Shown here one piece after another: positions 53,974 through 63,151 of a stretch of DNA of 64,000 bases (the first letter of the stretch is position 1; each line of letters starts with the position of its first letter). The position numbers and the translations under genes are program-made. Origin of the DNA: Microbulbifer agarilyticus. Its GTDB lineage: Bacteria; Pseudomonadota; Gammaproteobacteria; Pseudomonadales; Cellvibrionaceae. The stretch is taken from positions 186,001 to 250,000 of the forward strand of contig NZ_JAHVKO010000002.1 of the NCBI RefSeq assembly GCF_019800665.1, read 5' to 3'. Below the pieces are notes generated by a model. That model did not search any database. It was given only the letters and a program-made list of their open reading frames with translations, and was not told the origin of the DNA.

Positions 53974-55407
53974 ATGACAGATCTGAAAGCATTACCGACT
54001 CAAAAACTCTACATCAATGGCGAGTGGCGCGATTCCAAGGGTGGCAGCCTGCACCCGGTGATCAACCCGGCCACCGAGGAGACCCTGTGCGAAGTTATCC
54101 AGGGTTCCATGGACGATGTGGACGACGCCGTAGCGGCAGCCAAAGCTGCGTTTAAAGAGTGGCGCCACAGCCGCGCGGCCAAACGCCAGGCACTGATGCA
54201 TGCCATTGCCGACGGCATGGAAGCGCGCAAACAGGATCTGGTTGCCGCGGTTTCCGAGGCACTGGGTTGCCCGGCGCATATCGCCGAATGGCTGCACGTC
54301 GATGGCCCCATTTACTCCATGCGCTATTACGCGGATCGCGCCGCGTTGATGGAGGAAACCGAAAAGGCCGCGCACTCGGTGGTAATGAAAGACCCCGTGG
54401 GCGTGTGCGGATTTATCACCCCGTGGAACTACCCCCTGCATCAGTTCGTGGGCAAGGTAGCGCCCGCGCTGGCCGCCGGCTGCACCATGATCCAGAAGCC
54501 GTCGGAGATGACCCCGCTGCAGGATTACGTAATGGCGGAAATCATCGATGCCGCGGGCGTGCCGGCGGGTGTATTCAACCTGGTGCCCGGTGCCGGCCCC
54601 ATCGTGGGTGCGGCCCTGTCCAGCCACGTGGATATCGACATGGTCTCGTTTACCGGCTCCACCCGCGCCGGTATCGAAGTGGCGAAAAGTGCCGCACCGA
54701 CCGTGAAGCGTGTGACTCAGGAACTGGGCGGCAAATCGCCGTTCATCATCACCCCCGACGCCGACCTGGAAGCCGCGGTGCGCTGGGGCTGTGAGGATGT
54801 ATTCATCAACACCGGGCAGACCTGTACCGCATTGACCCGCATGCTGGTACCCGCGGAGCGCTATGAAGAAGCGGTTGCCATTGCCAAGCAGGTTGCGGAA
54901 GAAGTCGCGATCGGCACCGGCGAGAATGCGTTTATGGGCCCGCTGTCCTCTTCCCGCCAGCGGGAGATCGTGCGCGGCTATATCGACAAGGGTATCGCCG
55001 AAGGCGCCCGCCTGGTGACCGGAGGCAGCGAAGCACCGGAAGGCCTGGCGCAGGGCTTTTACGTGAAGCCCACCGTCTTTGCCGATGTGAACAACGACAT
55101 GGCGATCGCCCGCGAAGAGATCTTCGGCCCGGTGACTTGCATGATCCCGTACAAGGACATGGATGAAGCCATCGCCATCGCCAACGATTCCGAGTACGGA
55201 CTTTCCAGCGGTGTGTGGGCCAAGGACGCGGAAGCAGCAATGCCAGTGGTGCGACGCCTCGAAGCCGGCCTGTGCTTCGTCAACGGCGGCGAGTTCAACT
55301 ACGACGCGCCATTTGGCGGTGTGAAGCGTTCCGGCAATGGCCGCGAATTTGGCAATGCCGGCCTGGACGAGTTTATTGAACTGAAATCCGTACAGCTGCC
55401 CGCATAA
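53974..55407 (+). CDS. Aldehyde dehydrogenase (probable 4-guanidinobutyraldehyde dehydrogenase)
   Basis: NAD(P)-dependent aldehyde oxidation in the cytosol. The 477-residue protein has general base E250 (QELGGKSPF), nucleophile C284 (INTGQTCTAL), the FTGSTRAGIEVA nucleotide-binding helix and a terminal KRSGNGREFG block. It follows aruI directly and should oxidise the aldehyde AruI produces. Family assignment is safe; substrate is inferred from the neighbour. Confidence 0.85.
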   Translation: MTDLKALPTQKLYINGEWRDSKGGSLHPVINPATEETLCEVIQGSMDDVDDAVAAAKAAFKEWRHSRAAKRQALMHAIADGMEARKQDLVAAVSEALGCPAHIAEWLHVDGPIYSMRYYADRAALMEETEKAAHSVVMKDPVGVCGFITPWNYPLHQFVGKVAPALAAGCTMIQKPSEMTPLQDYVMAEIIDAAGVPAGVFNLVPGAGPIVGAALSSHVDIDMVSFTGSTRAGIEVAKSAAPTVKRVTQELGGKSPFIITPDADLEAAVRWGCEDVFINTGQTCTALTRMLVPAERYEEAVAIAKQVAEEVAIGTGENAFMGPLSSSRQREIVRGYIDKGIAEGARLVTGGSEAPEGLAQGFYVKPTVFADVNNDMAIAREEIFGPVTCMIPYKDMDEAIAIANDSEYGLSSGVWAKDAEAAMPVVRRLEAGLCFVNGGEFNYDAPFGGVKRSGNGREFGNAGLDEFIELKSVQLPA

Positions 55408-55429
55408 AAATCTGCAGGCGCCCAGACAG

Positions 55430-55470
55430 TGGCGACGTGGTTGACGAGTCGCAATCACGTCGCTATCTTT
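55430..55470 (+). terminator. Hairpin after the aldehyde dehydrogenase gene
   Basis: Twelve-pair stem gcgacgtggttg/caatcacgtcgc (55432-55443 and 55452-55463, one G-T wobble) with an 8-base loop, followed by tatcttt. Probably an intrinsic terminator with a short T-run. Confidence 0.6.
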
Positions 55471-55483
55471 GCCCCCGAACATC

Positions 55484-55539
55484 AAGAGAGTGGCTGACGC
55501 CAACGCCAACCTGCCTACCGGGGCAAGGTGGTTTCTCTT
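55484..55539 (+). other. Structured element upstream of a small ORF
   Basis: aagaga (55484-55489) pairs with tctctt (55534-55539), enclosing ccaacctgcc (55506-55515) and ggcaaggtgg (55522-55531), which pair at 8 of 10 positions. It lies between the aldehyde dehydrogenase terminator and the 71-residue ORF, within 281 bases that otherwise hold no gene. It does not match a riboswitch I know. Confidence 0.4.
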
Positions 55540-55664
55540 CGCAGCAATGCACTCGTGCAGCGCTGTGTAGGGGATGGGGCTGTCGCTGGAACATTTAGGT
55601 TTCAGCACTGCAATCCAACCGGGATGCGATTTCCTTACTGACGAATCGCCGCTTCCGCCGTCAG

Positions 55665-55685
55665 CCCTCCAGAACTTTTGGAGGG
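55665..55685 (+). promoter_or_regulatory. Hairpin masking the ribosome binding site of the 71-residue ORF
   Basis: Perfect 7-base arms ccctcca (55665-55671) and tggaggg (55679-55685) with a 7-base loop. The right arm contains the only ribosome binding site, four bases before the start codon at 55689, so translation would need the stem to open. No T-run follows, which argues against a terminator. Confidence 0.65.
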
Positions 55686-55688
55686 AAC

Positions 55689-55904
55689 ATGTCCGAATTC
55701 AAGCTTACCAGTACCGACGTTATCGAAATCCAGATTGCCTCCCAGCGCTGCCGCACTGCAGTCCGGGCGGTCAAACGCAGTGATCGACAACTGCTGTGGC
55801 AATTGCTGTTCGACACAACGGAAGAGGCGCTGGCCTTCGCTACCCATTGCCGCGCCAGCGAAACGCCCGTCACGGCCCACAAGGCCTGTGAACTGGCGGT
55901 ATAA
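55689..55904 (+). CDS. Small protein of unknown function (71 residues)
   Basis: Unrecognised family. The ATG has an excellent GGAGGG site upstream. The product is soluble, with no signal peptide or membrane helix; sequence features are an Arg-rich middle (RCRTAVRAVKRSDRQ) and a hydrophobic, helical second half (LLWQLLFDTTEEALAFATHC). Two Cys are present but no metal motif. It lies between arginine and threonine catabolic genes on the same strand, with 186 bases to kbl. A regulatory or binding role is possible; nothing in the sequence fixes it. Confidence 0.6.
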   Translation: MSEFKLTSTDVIEIQIASQRCRTAVRAVKRSDRQLLWQLLFDTTEEALAFATHCRASETPVTAHKACELAV

Positions 55905-56090
55905 ACACGACTGAATACAGTGCTGGGGAGAATCGTCATCAATGACTCCCCGGCCTACACTTACGGCTATTCACGCGCGTCTGTTCACACGCGAGATGTC
56001 ACATGCGTGACGCTGCGGCCGTTAATTGGGAAGACCTCCCCGAAAAATAGCCCTACTGCCAAAAGCACAACAGGAGCCAATAACAACGTC

Positions 56091-57290
56091 ATGTCCAAGC
56101 CCGAGCAATTTTTCCAGCACCTGCGCGACGAACTGAAGCAAATCGAGGCCGACGGCCTCTACAAGCGCGAGCGCATCATCACCTCTCAGCAAAGCGCCGA
56201 GATTCAGGTAAACAACGACTCCCAGGTACTGAACTTCTGCGCCAACAACTATTTGGGGCTGGCCAATGACCCGCAGTTGATCCAGGCAGCCAAAGAAGGG
56301 CTCGACCAGTACGGCTTCGGCATGGCCTCCGTGCGCTTTATCTGCGGTACCCAAGACATCCACAAGGCGCTGGAGTCACGCCTGTCTGAATTCCTGCAGA
56401 CCGAAGACACCATCCTGTATACCTCCTGCTTCGATGCCAACGGCGGCCTGTTTGAAACCCTGCTGGGCCCGGACGACGCCATCATCTCCGACGCCCTGAA
56501 CCACGCCTCCATCATCGACGGCGTGCGCCTGTGTAAAGCCAAGCGCTTCCGCTACGCCAATAACGATCTGAACGATCTGGAAGAGCAGCTGAAAGCGGCC
56601 GACGCTGCCGGCGCCAGAACCAAGCTCATCGCCACCGATGGTGTCTTCTCCATGGACGGCGTAATCGCCGACCTGAAAGGCATCTGCGACCTGGCCGACA
56701 AATACAACGCCCTGGTGATGGTGGACGACTCCCACGCCGTCGGCTTCCTCGGCCAGCACGGCCGTGGCACCCATGAATACTGCGATGTTGTCGAACGCGT
56801 CGACATCATTACCGGCACGCTCGGCAAGGCACTTGGCGGCGCGTCCGGTGGCTTCACTTCTGGCCGCAAAGAGATCATTGACCTGCTGCGCCAGCGCTCA
56901 CGTCCTTACCTGTTCTCCAACTCCGTTGCCCCCGCCATCGTTACCGCATCCCTCAAGGTGCTGGATATGCTGGTAGAAGGTGGCGAGCTGCGGGAAAAGG
57001 TACAGGCGAACTCCGAGTACTTCCGCAAGCGCATGAGCGAAGCGGGCTTCACCCTCGCCGGCGCCGACCACGCGATCATTCCAGTCATGATCGGCGACGC
57101 CGCACTGGCCCAGAAAATGGCCGACAAGATGCTGGAGAAAGGCATCTATGTGGTGGGCTTCTTCTACCCAGTAGTCCCCAAAGGCCAGGCGCGAATCCGC
57201 ACCCAGATGTCTGCCGCGCATACCCGCGAGCAACTGGACCGCTGCATCGATGCCTTTATCGAAGTCGGCAAAGAGCTGGAAATTATTTGA
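56091..57290 (+). CDS. kbl: Glycine C-acetyltransferase (2-amino-3-ketobutyrate CoA ligase)
   Basis: Second step of threonine breakdown: splits 2-amino-3-oxobutanoate with CoA into glycine and acetyl-CoA; PLP enzyme of the alpha-oxoamine synthase family. The ATG at 56091 (AGGAG upstream) gives 399 residues (E. coli 398) with cofactor lysine K246 ([10 protein letters not shown]), the [11 protein letters not shown] segment and NNYLGLAN start. The frame is open upstream to 55920 but that part is non-conserved. tdh follows after 22 bases. A ggggag/ctcccc hairpin lies at about 55925-55951. Confidence 0.95.
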   Translation: MSKPEQFFQHLRDELKQIEADGLYKRERIITSQQSAEIQVNNDSQVLNFCANNYLGLANDPQLIQAAKEGLDQYGFGMASVRFICGTQDIHKALESRLSEFLQTEDTILYTSCFDANGGLFETLLGPDDAIISDALNHASIIDGVRLCKAKRFRYANNDLNDLEEQLKAADAAGARTKLIATDGVFSMDGVIADLKGICDLADKYNALVMVDDSHAVGFLGQHGRGTHEYCDVVERVDIITGTLGKALGGASGGFTSGRKEIIDLLRQRSRPYLFSNSVAPAIVTASLKVLDMLVEGGELREKVQANSEYFRKRMSEAGFTLAGADHAIIPVMIGDAALAQKMADKMLEKGIYVVGFFYPVVPKGQARIRTQMSAAHTREQLDRCIDAFIEVGKELEII

Positions 57291-57312
57291 GCTGGGAGTT
57301 TTGAGTCGAATT

Positions 57313-58338
57313 ATGAAAGCACTATCCAAGCTCAAGTCCGAACCCGGCATCTGGATGACGGATGTCGACGTGCCGGAACCGGGCCACAACGACCTGCTGA
57401 TTAAAATCCGCAAGACCGCAATTTGCGGCACCGACATGCACATCTACAACTGGGACGAATGGTCGCAAAAAACCATTCCGGTACCCATGGTAGTGGGCCA
57501 CGAATATGTGGGTGAAGTGGTCGGTATGGGGCAGGAAGTCGCTGGCTTTAACGTGGGCGACCGCGTTTCCGGCGAAGGCCACATTACCTGTGGCCACTGC
57601 CGCAACTGCCGCGCCGGCCGACGCCACCTGTGCCGTAACACCTATGGTGTTGGCGTGGACCGCCAGGGTGCGTTTGCCGAATACCTGGTAATCCCCGCGC
57701 TGAATGCGTTCAAGATTCCCGACAATATTTCCGACGAGCTGGCGTCAATCTTCGACCCCTTTGGCAACGCGGTACATACCGCACTGTCATTTGACCTGGT
57801 GGGCGAAGACGTACTGATCACCGGCGCCGGCCCGATCGGTATCATGGCCGCGGCGGTTGCCCGCCACGTGGGTGCCCGTCATGTTGTGGTGACCGATATC
57901 AATGAATATCGCCTGGAGTTGGCGGCAAAGATGGGCGCGACCCGCACCGTCAACGTCAGCAAGGAAAACCTGCCGGATGTGATGAAAGACATCGGCATGA
58001 CCGAAGGTTTCGACGTGGGCCTGGAAATGTCCGGCGTCGCCGTTGCCTTCCGCGATATGCTGTCAGCAATGAACCACGGCGGCAAGATTGCGATGCTGGG
58101 TATTCCCCCTGGCGAAATGGCCATCGACTGGAGCCAGGTAATTTTTAAAGGCCTGGTGTTGAAAGGCATTTATGGCCGGGAAATGTTCGAGACCTGGTAC
58201 AAGATGGCCAGCCTGATTCAATCGGGACTCGACCTGTCACCGATCATTACCCACCAGTTCTCCGTGGATCAGTTCCAGCAGGGCTTTGACACCATGGGCT
58301 CCGGGGAATCCGGCAAAGTGATTCTCAACTGGTCATAG
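57313..58338 (+). CDS. tdh: L-threonine 3-dehydrogenase
   Basis: Zinc alcohol-dehydrogenase-type enzyme that oxidises threonine to 2-amino-3-oxobutanoate. The 341-residue protein (same as E. coli) starts at the ATG at 57313 and has catalytic zinc ligands C38, H63 and E64, a structural zinc cluster ([15 protein letters not shown]), and the NAD loop [13 protein letters not shown]. Pairs with kbl for the threonine to glycine pathway. Confidence 0.96.
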   Translation: MKALSKLKSEPGIWMTDVDVPEPGHNDLLIKIRKTAICGTDMHIYNWDEWSQKTIPVPMVVGHEYVGEVVGMGQEVAGFNVGDRVSGEGHITCGHCRNCRAGRRHLCRNTYGVGVDRQGAFAEYLVIPALNAFKIPDNISDELASIFDPFGNAVHTALSFDLVGEDVLITGAGPIGIMAAAVARHVGARHVVVTDINEYRLELAAKMGATRTVNVSKENLPDVMKDIGMTEGFDVGLEMSGVAVAFRDMLSAMNHGGKIAMLGIPPGEMAIDWSQVIFKGLVLKGIYGREMFETWYKMASLIQSGLDLSPIITHQFSVDQFQQGFDTMGSGESGKVILNWS

Positions 58339-58353
58339 TCGCACGCGTGTTTT

Positions 58354-58376
58354 ACGGGAGAGGTGTCCTCTCCCGT
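58354..58376. terminator. Hairpin between convergent tdh and the AraC-type gene
   Basis: Perfect 10-base arms acgggagagg (58354-58363) and cctctcccgt (58367-58376) with a 3-base loop. No strong T-run on either side, so it may be a moderate bidirectional terminator. Confidence 0.6.
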
Positions 58377-58422
58377 ATTACCCGCCCACGCTGAACCCAT
58401 CGCAATTATCCTATTTACGACA

Positions 58423-59349
58423 CTAACGATGAGCCGACTGCCGGTACGTTGTTGGTGAAAGGCCCGTCACTTTCTTGAAGGTCCGCGAGAAATACAGCGG
58501 GTCCTCAAAGCCCAGCTGAAAAGAGATCTCACCAATGCTCAGCTCTGAGCTATCCAACAGAAAACAGGCATGCTCGACCTTCAGGTGGGTGAAATGCTGA
58601 AGTGGCGCGTAGCCGGTCAGCTCTTTATATTTTCGCGCAAAATGGTATTTGGACAGGTTGCACACTGAAGCCAGCGTTTCCAGAGTGAGTGGCAAATCAA
58701 TGTTGTCGAGCATATAGGTATGCACGACCTCATAATCGAAATTTTTCTGGACGCGTTCCCGTCTCTTTCGCAAGCGAGCCAGCAGTGTAAGAATCTGGCG
58801 CAACTGGTTGGCCGCATGCACAAAAGCGGTTTTGCCATAACCGGTGCGCGCAATACTAAGTAGTGATTTAAAACTGGACTGCAATGCCGGGTCCGCAATA
58901 CCTTTCAGCACCGGGGTTTCACTATTCAGGCCAACGTGTTGAAAGAAAACATCGGCTAATGCACCACGAAAATGGCACCAGTAAATAGTCCAGGGGGCAT
59001 CCCCGTCGGCGCTATATTGATGCGCCAACCCCGGTGGCAATATCAGCACATCACCGCGGTCAATCCCCCCATCGAATGCACCTGCACTCAGTTGACCCGC
59101 GCCGCTATCACAATACAGCAACAGATAATCATCGTGGCTGGCGCGACGCATTGAATGTCCCTTCGCCGAAGGATAGTAACCCAATGCCGTGGGGTAGCAC
59201 TCACGCGTGAGCAGATTCTCGCTCAAGTGATCGAGAATAAATTTGGGGGCGAGATAGCGCAGCCCGCTACTGGGTAGGGGCCAGGAAGATGGTTCGCTCA
59301 TAGGTATCCATTCTAAACCCGCCGGCACAATTTCAGCAATATCGTCCAT
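58423..59349 (-). CDS. mmsR: AraC-family regulator, MmsR-like
   Basis: The 308-residue protein has an N-terminal AraC cupin sensor domain (YCDSGAGQLSAG, then DRGDVLILPPGLAHQYS) and two C-terminal helix-turn-helix motifs (LTLETLASVCNLSKYHFARK and IGEISFQLGFEDPLYFSRTF). It is transcribed divergently from mmsA across about 200 bases, the same layout as mmsR-mmsAB in Pseudomonas, where it activates valine catabolism. An ATG at 59301 is an alternative start; neither has a strong ribosome binding site. Confidence 0.85.
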   Translation of the reverse strand: MDDIAEIVPAGLEWIPMSEPSSWPLPSSGLRYLAPKFILDHLSENLLTRECYPTALGYYPSAKGHSMRRASHDDYLLLYCDSGAGQLSAGAFDGGIDRGDVLILPPGLAHQYSADGDAPWTIYWCHFRGALADVFFQHVGLNSETPVLKGIADPALQSSFKSLLSIARTGYGKTAFVHAANQLRQILTLLARLRKRRERVQKNFDYEVVHTYMLDNIDLPLTLETLASVCNLSKYHFARKYKELTGYAPLQHFTHLKVEHACFLLDSSELSIGEISFQLGFEDPLYFSRTFKKVTGLSPTTYRQSAHR

Positions 59350-59551
59350 GCATGCCGCAATTTCGTCAATGGTAGCGAGGGCTGATCACAGTAAAGTTTA
59401 CTGGTTAAGCGCAATCGTCCTTTCCAAGGCTACCCGCTCAACCACAGGCACAATCGAAAGAACAGCAGTTAAAACAATAACAATCCGTGACGCCTGGAGC
59501 GCAAAGCCGACGGATGGGAGAACACACTACCGACGCAACTAGGCAGCAACC

Positions 59552-61042
59552 ATGACCACACAAGTACCGATGCTGATCAATGGCGAGTTCATTGAAAGTG
59601 AATCCTCAGACAAGCAAGATGTGATAAACCCGGCCACACAAGCGGTACTGGCCCAAGTCCCCTTTTCCACCCCCGAGGAAATCGATCAGGCTGTTGCCGG
59701 AGCCAAAGCCGCTTTTCAGGAGTGGCGCAACACGCCCGTGCCAAAGCGCGCGCGCCTGATGCTCGAGTATCAGCACCTACTCAAGGCACACCAACGCGAA
59801 ATTGCAGAGATTCTCGCTGAAGACAACGGCAAGAACCTTGAAGATGCCATGGGTGATGTGTGGCGCGGCATCGAGGTCGTGGAGCATGCGTGCAATATTC
59901 CAACGCTGCTGATGGGCGAAACTGTCGAGAACGTCGCCTCCGGTGTCGATACATATAGCCTGGTACAGCCGCTGGGCGTCACCCTGGGTATCACCCCATT
60001 TAACTTTCCGGCAATGATTCCCCTATGGATGTTCCCGATGGCGGTGGCCTGCGGCAACGCAATGATCCTGAAGCCCTCAGAGCAGGTACCCCTGGCCACA
60101 GTGCGCCTTCTGGAACTGTTCCAGCAAGCCGGCGCGCCTGCAGGTATCGTACAGATGATTCACGGCGGCAAGGAACAGGTCGACCAGTTGATCAATCACC
60201 CAGATATCGTGGCCACCTCATTCGTAGGCTCCGTTCCGGTTGCCGAACATGTCTATCGCTCCACCACCAACCTCCTGAAGCGCTCCCAATGCTTCGCCGG
60301 TGCGAAAAACCATATGGTGGTCATGCCGGATGCCGATAAAGAAACCGTCATGAATACCCTTGTCGGCTCTACCGTTGGTGCCGCCGGTCAGCGCTGCATG
60401 GCCATCAGTGTGATTGTGTTTGTCGGCGATACGATCGAATGGGCTGGGGAGCTGGCAGATCGCCTGAAGCGCATACGTCCGGGCGTGTGGAATGACCCCG
60501 AAGCGGCCTTTGGTCCCCTTGTCAGCAAGACTGCGACACAGCGAGTAAAGGGGCTGATTCAATCCGGGATCGACCAGGGAGCAACCTGTGTCATCGATGG
60601 TCGCGATATCAAAGTCGAGGGCTATCCCGACGGTAACTGGGTCGGCCCGACCCTGTTTACCGACGTCACCACAGACATGGATATTTATCGGGAAGAAATT
60701 TTCGGCCCTGTGGTTTGCTGTATCAATGCCGATGATCTCGATGACGCATTACGGATTGTGAACAACAGCCCCTATGGTAATGGCACCTCCATCTTTACTA
60801 CCTCCGGGGTAAACGCGCGTCGCTACCAGCATGAGGTAGAAGTGGGCCAGGTGGGTGTAAATATTCCAATTCCAGTACCCCTGCCCTTCTTCTCATTCAC
60901 CGGTTGGAAAAAATCGTTTATGGGCGACCTGCATGCCTATGGCAAACAAGCGGTGCGCTTCTACAGCGAGACCAAGACGGTAACCACCGCATGGAAGGAG
61001 ACTCGAGTCTCTGCACCAAATATGAGTATCGCACTCAAGTAA
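59552..61042 (+). CDS. mmsA: Methylmalonate-semialdehyde dehydrogenase, CoA-acylating
   Basis: Final step of valine breakdown (methylmalonate semialdehyde to propionyl-CoA). The 496-residue aldehyde dehydrogenase has nucleophile C282 ([11 protein letters not shown]), and where other family members carry the ELGGK general base it has FAGAKNH, the mark of the CoA-acylating type. First gene of a plus-strand valine unit with acyl-CoA dehydrogenase, enoyl-CoA hydratase and hydrolase. Confidence 0.95.
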   Translation: MTTQVPMLINGEFIESESSDKQDVINPATQAVLAQVPFSTPEEIDQAVAGAKAAFQEWRNTPVPKRARLMLEYQHLLKAHQREIAEILAEDNGKNLEDAMGDVWRGIEVVEHACNIPTLLMGETVENVASGVDTYSLVQPLGVTLGITPFNFPAMIPLWMFPMAVACGNAMILKPSEQVPLATVRLLELFQQAGAPAGIVQMIHGGKEQVDQLINHPDIVATSFVGSVPVAEHVYRSTTNLLKRSQCFAGAKNHMVVMPDADKETVMNTLVGSTVGAAGQRCMAISVIVFVGDTIEWAGELADRLKRIRPGVWNDPEAAFGPLVSKTATQRVKGLIQSGIDQGATCVIDGRDIKVEGYPDGNWVGPTLFTDVTTDMDIYREEIFGPVVCCINADDLDDALRIVNNSPYGNGTSIFTTSGVNARRYQHEVEVGQVGVNIPIPVPLPFFSFTGWKKSFMGDLHAYGKQAVRFYSETKTVTTAWKETRVSAPNMSIALK

Positions 61043-61093
61043 ACCAACCATTCGTCTAGCGTCACGCGCAGGGGCTCCCGCGCGCTTAACGCC

Positions 61094-62272
61094 GTGAGCA
61101 ACGAGACTCCCATGCACTACGAACTCAATGAAGATCAGGTTGCGTTCCAAGAAACTGCGCGCAAGTTTGCGGAAACCTCCATGGCACCACACGCGGCCAG
61201 GTGGGATGCAGAACATATTTTTCCAACCGAATTATTTGTCGAAGCCGGTGCACTGGGATTCATGTCCCTCTATGTGCCGGAAGAAGATGGGGGCATCGGC
61301 CTGAGCCGTCTGGACAGCACGCTGGTAATTGAAGAGCTGGCAACGGGATGTACCTCCACCGCCGCCTATATCAGCATTCATAATATGGCACTCAACATGC
61401 TCGCCCGCTATGGCAGTGCCGCACTCAAGGCCTATTGGTGCGAGGCCCTCGCTTCCGGGCACCGGCTTGCGAGCTACTGCCTGACAGAGCCGGGCTCTGG
61501 ATCTGATGCCGCATCCCTGTCCACACGAGCCGACCGGGATGGGGATCAATACATTATCAATGGCAGCAAATGCTTTATTTCCGGCGCAGGTGATACCGAC
61601 CTGCTGATCACCATGGTACGCACCGGTGAACCGGGTCCCCGCGGCATCACTTGTGTAGCCATTCCCGCCGACACTGCCGGGATTCACTACGGCAAAGCCG
61701 AAGAAAAGATGGGCTGGAACAGCCAGCCTACCCGAACCGTCACGTTTGAAAACGTCAAAGTGCCGATTGAAAACCGGCTCGCCGAGGAGGGACAGGGATT
61801 CAAACTGGCAATGGAAGCCCTCGATGGAGGTCGAATTAATATCGCAGCCTGTTCCGTAGGCGCAGCCAGAGCTTGTGTGGAACTCTCCAGCGCCTACGTG
61901 CAAGAGCGCAAACAGTTCGATCGCCCTGTCGCTGACTTCCAGAACACGCAATTCAAGCTTGCCGACATGGCCACCCAGCTGGTTGCGTCACGGCAAATGA
62001 TCCGACTGGCCGCCGCCAAGCTCGACCAGGGCTCACCCGATCGCGCGAGCTTTTGTGCGATGGCCAAGCGGTTTGCAACCGATACCTGTTTCTCCATTTG
62101 TGATGAGGCGATCCAACTCCACGGTGGCTATGGCTACATCCGCGAGTACCCGATCGAGCGTTACTTTCGCGATACTCGTGTACACAGGATTCTAGAAGGC
62201 ACCAATGAAATTATGCGCTTGGTCATTGCGCGACAATTGTTATCCGAGCGGCGCGGCACCTTGATTGAATAG
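61094..62272 (+). CDS. Acyl-CoA dehydrogenase (probable isobutyryl-CoA dehydrogenase)
   Basis: FAD enzyme oxidising a branched acyl-CoA to the enoyl-CoA. The 392-residue product (GTG start at 61094, ATG at 61112 also possible) has the FAD signature LTEPGSGSDAASL, the RTVTFENVKVP segment and the C-terminal catalytic Glu within LEGTNEIMRLVIARQLL. Its place between mmsA and the crotonase gene points to isobutyryl-CoA in the valine pathway. Confidence 0.9.
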   Translation: MSNETPMHYELNEDQVAFQETARKFAETSMAPHAARWDAEHIFPTELFVEAGALGFMSLYVPEEDGGIGLSRLDSTLVIEELATGCTSTAAYISIHNMALNMLARYGSAALKAYWCEALASGHRLASYCLTEPGSGSDAASLSTRADRDGDQYIINGSKCFISGAGDTDLLITMVRTGEPGPRGITCVAIPADTAGIHYGKAEEKMGWNSQPTRTVTFENVKVPIENRLAEEGQGFKLAMEALDGGRINIAACSVGAARACVELSSAYVQERKQFDRPVADFQNTQFKLADMATQLVASRQMIRLAAAKLDQGSPDRASFCAMAKRFATDTCFSICDEAIQLHGGYGYIREYPIERYFRDTRVHRILEGTNEIMRLVIARQLLSERRGTLIE

Positions 62273-62326
62273 CCTCTGCGAAAGTTTTACCGCTCACAGG
62301 AATGCGAACGAATACATGGGGAATAC

Positions 62327-63115
62327 ATGATGAAAGCAATCAGTCCGACCGAAAAGTTGCTGGTCGAGGTGCGTGATCACATTGCAGTCTTGACGATCAA
62401 CAATCCGCCCGCCAACACCTGGGATAGGGAAAGCCTCGCGGGGCTCAAAACCATCATCCACCGTCTAGATAGCATGCGCGACATCACGGCTCTCGTAATC
62501 CACGGTCAAGGAGAAAAGTTCTTCTCAGCCGGTGCGGACCTGAAGCAGTTTGCTTCCGGAGACAAGGTGACGGCGGCGGAAGTCGCGCGACTGTTCGGGG
62601 AGGCCTTTGAAGCACTGGCGCAATTTGAAGGGGTAGCGATTGCTGCGGTGAACGGCTATGCCATGGGCGGTGGTCTCGAGTGTGCCCTCGCCTGTGACAT
62701 TCGCATCTTCGAAACACATGCCCAGGTCGCGTTGCCCGAAGCCAAGGTGGGGCTACTACCCTGTGCCGGGGGCACCCAACGCCTGAGCTGGCTCGTAGGC
62801 GAAGGCTGGACCTCGCGTTTAATCCTGTGTGGCGAACGCATCAGTGCAGACACAGCAGAAAAAATAGGGCTCGCTCAGGAAATCGTCCCGAAGGGGCAGG
62901 CCCTGGAACAGGCGATCCTGCTGGCCACGCAAGTCGCCCAGCAGAGTCCGGATGCGATCCGCAGCTGTAAAAGCTTGATGATACAAGCACGTGAACATGC
63001 AATTTCAGCGGGTTTGAAATCCGAGCGCACGCTTTTTGTCGACCTTATCGGCGAACAAAACCAGCTCGAAGGCACCAACGCGTTTCTCGAAAAACGCAGC
63101 CCAGTCTGGCAATAA
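62327..63115 (+). CDS. Enoyl-CoA hydratase
   Basis: Adds water to methacrylyl-CoA in the valine route. The 262-residue crotonase has the oxyanion-hole blocks GQGEKFFSAGADLKQF and AVNGYAMGGGLECALA, and the catalytic Glu region LPEAKVGLLPCAGGTQRL. A GGGGAA lies upstream of the ATG at 62327. Sits between the acyl-CoA dehydrogenase and the 3-hydroxyisobutyryl-CoA hydrolase. Confidence 0.92.
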   Translation: MMKAISPTEKLLVEVRDHIAVLTINNPPANTWDRESLAGLKTIIHRLDSMRDITALVIHGQGEKFFSAGADLKQFASGDKVTAAEVARLFGEAFEALAQFEGVAIAAVNGYAMGGGLECALACDIRIFETHAQVALPEAKVGLLPCAGGTQRLSWLVGEGWTSRLILCGERISADTAEKIGLAQEIVPKGQALEQAILLATQVAQQSPDAIRSCKSLMIQAREHAISAGLKSERTLFVDLIGEQNQLEGTNAFLEKRSPVWQ

Positions 63116-63151
63116 GCCAAAACACGACCATAAACTGATCATGGAAGGCCT

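Noticed and set aside
53992..55608. 538-codon open frame opposite the aldehyde dehydrogenase gene
   Set aside because: Low-complexity His/Gly/Arg-rich product with no family features, exactly antisense to a well-supported gene; typical shadow frame in GC-rich DNA.
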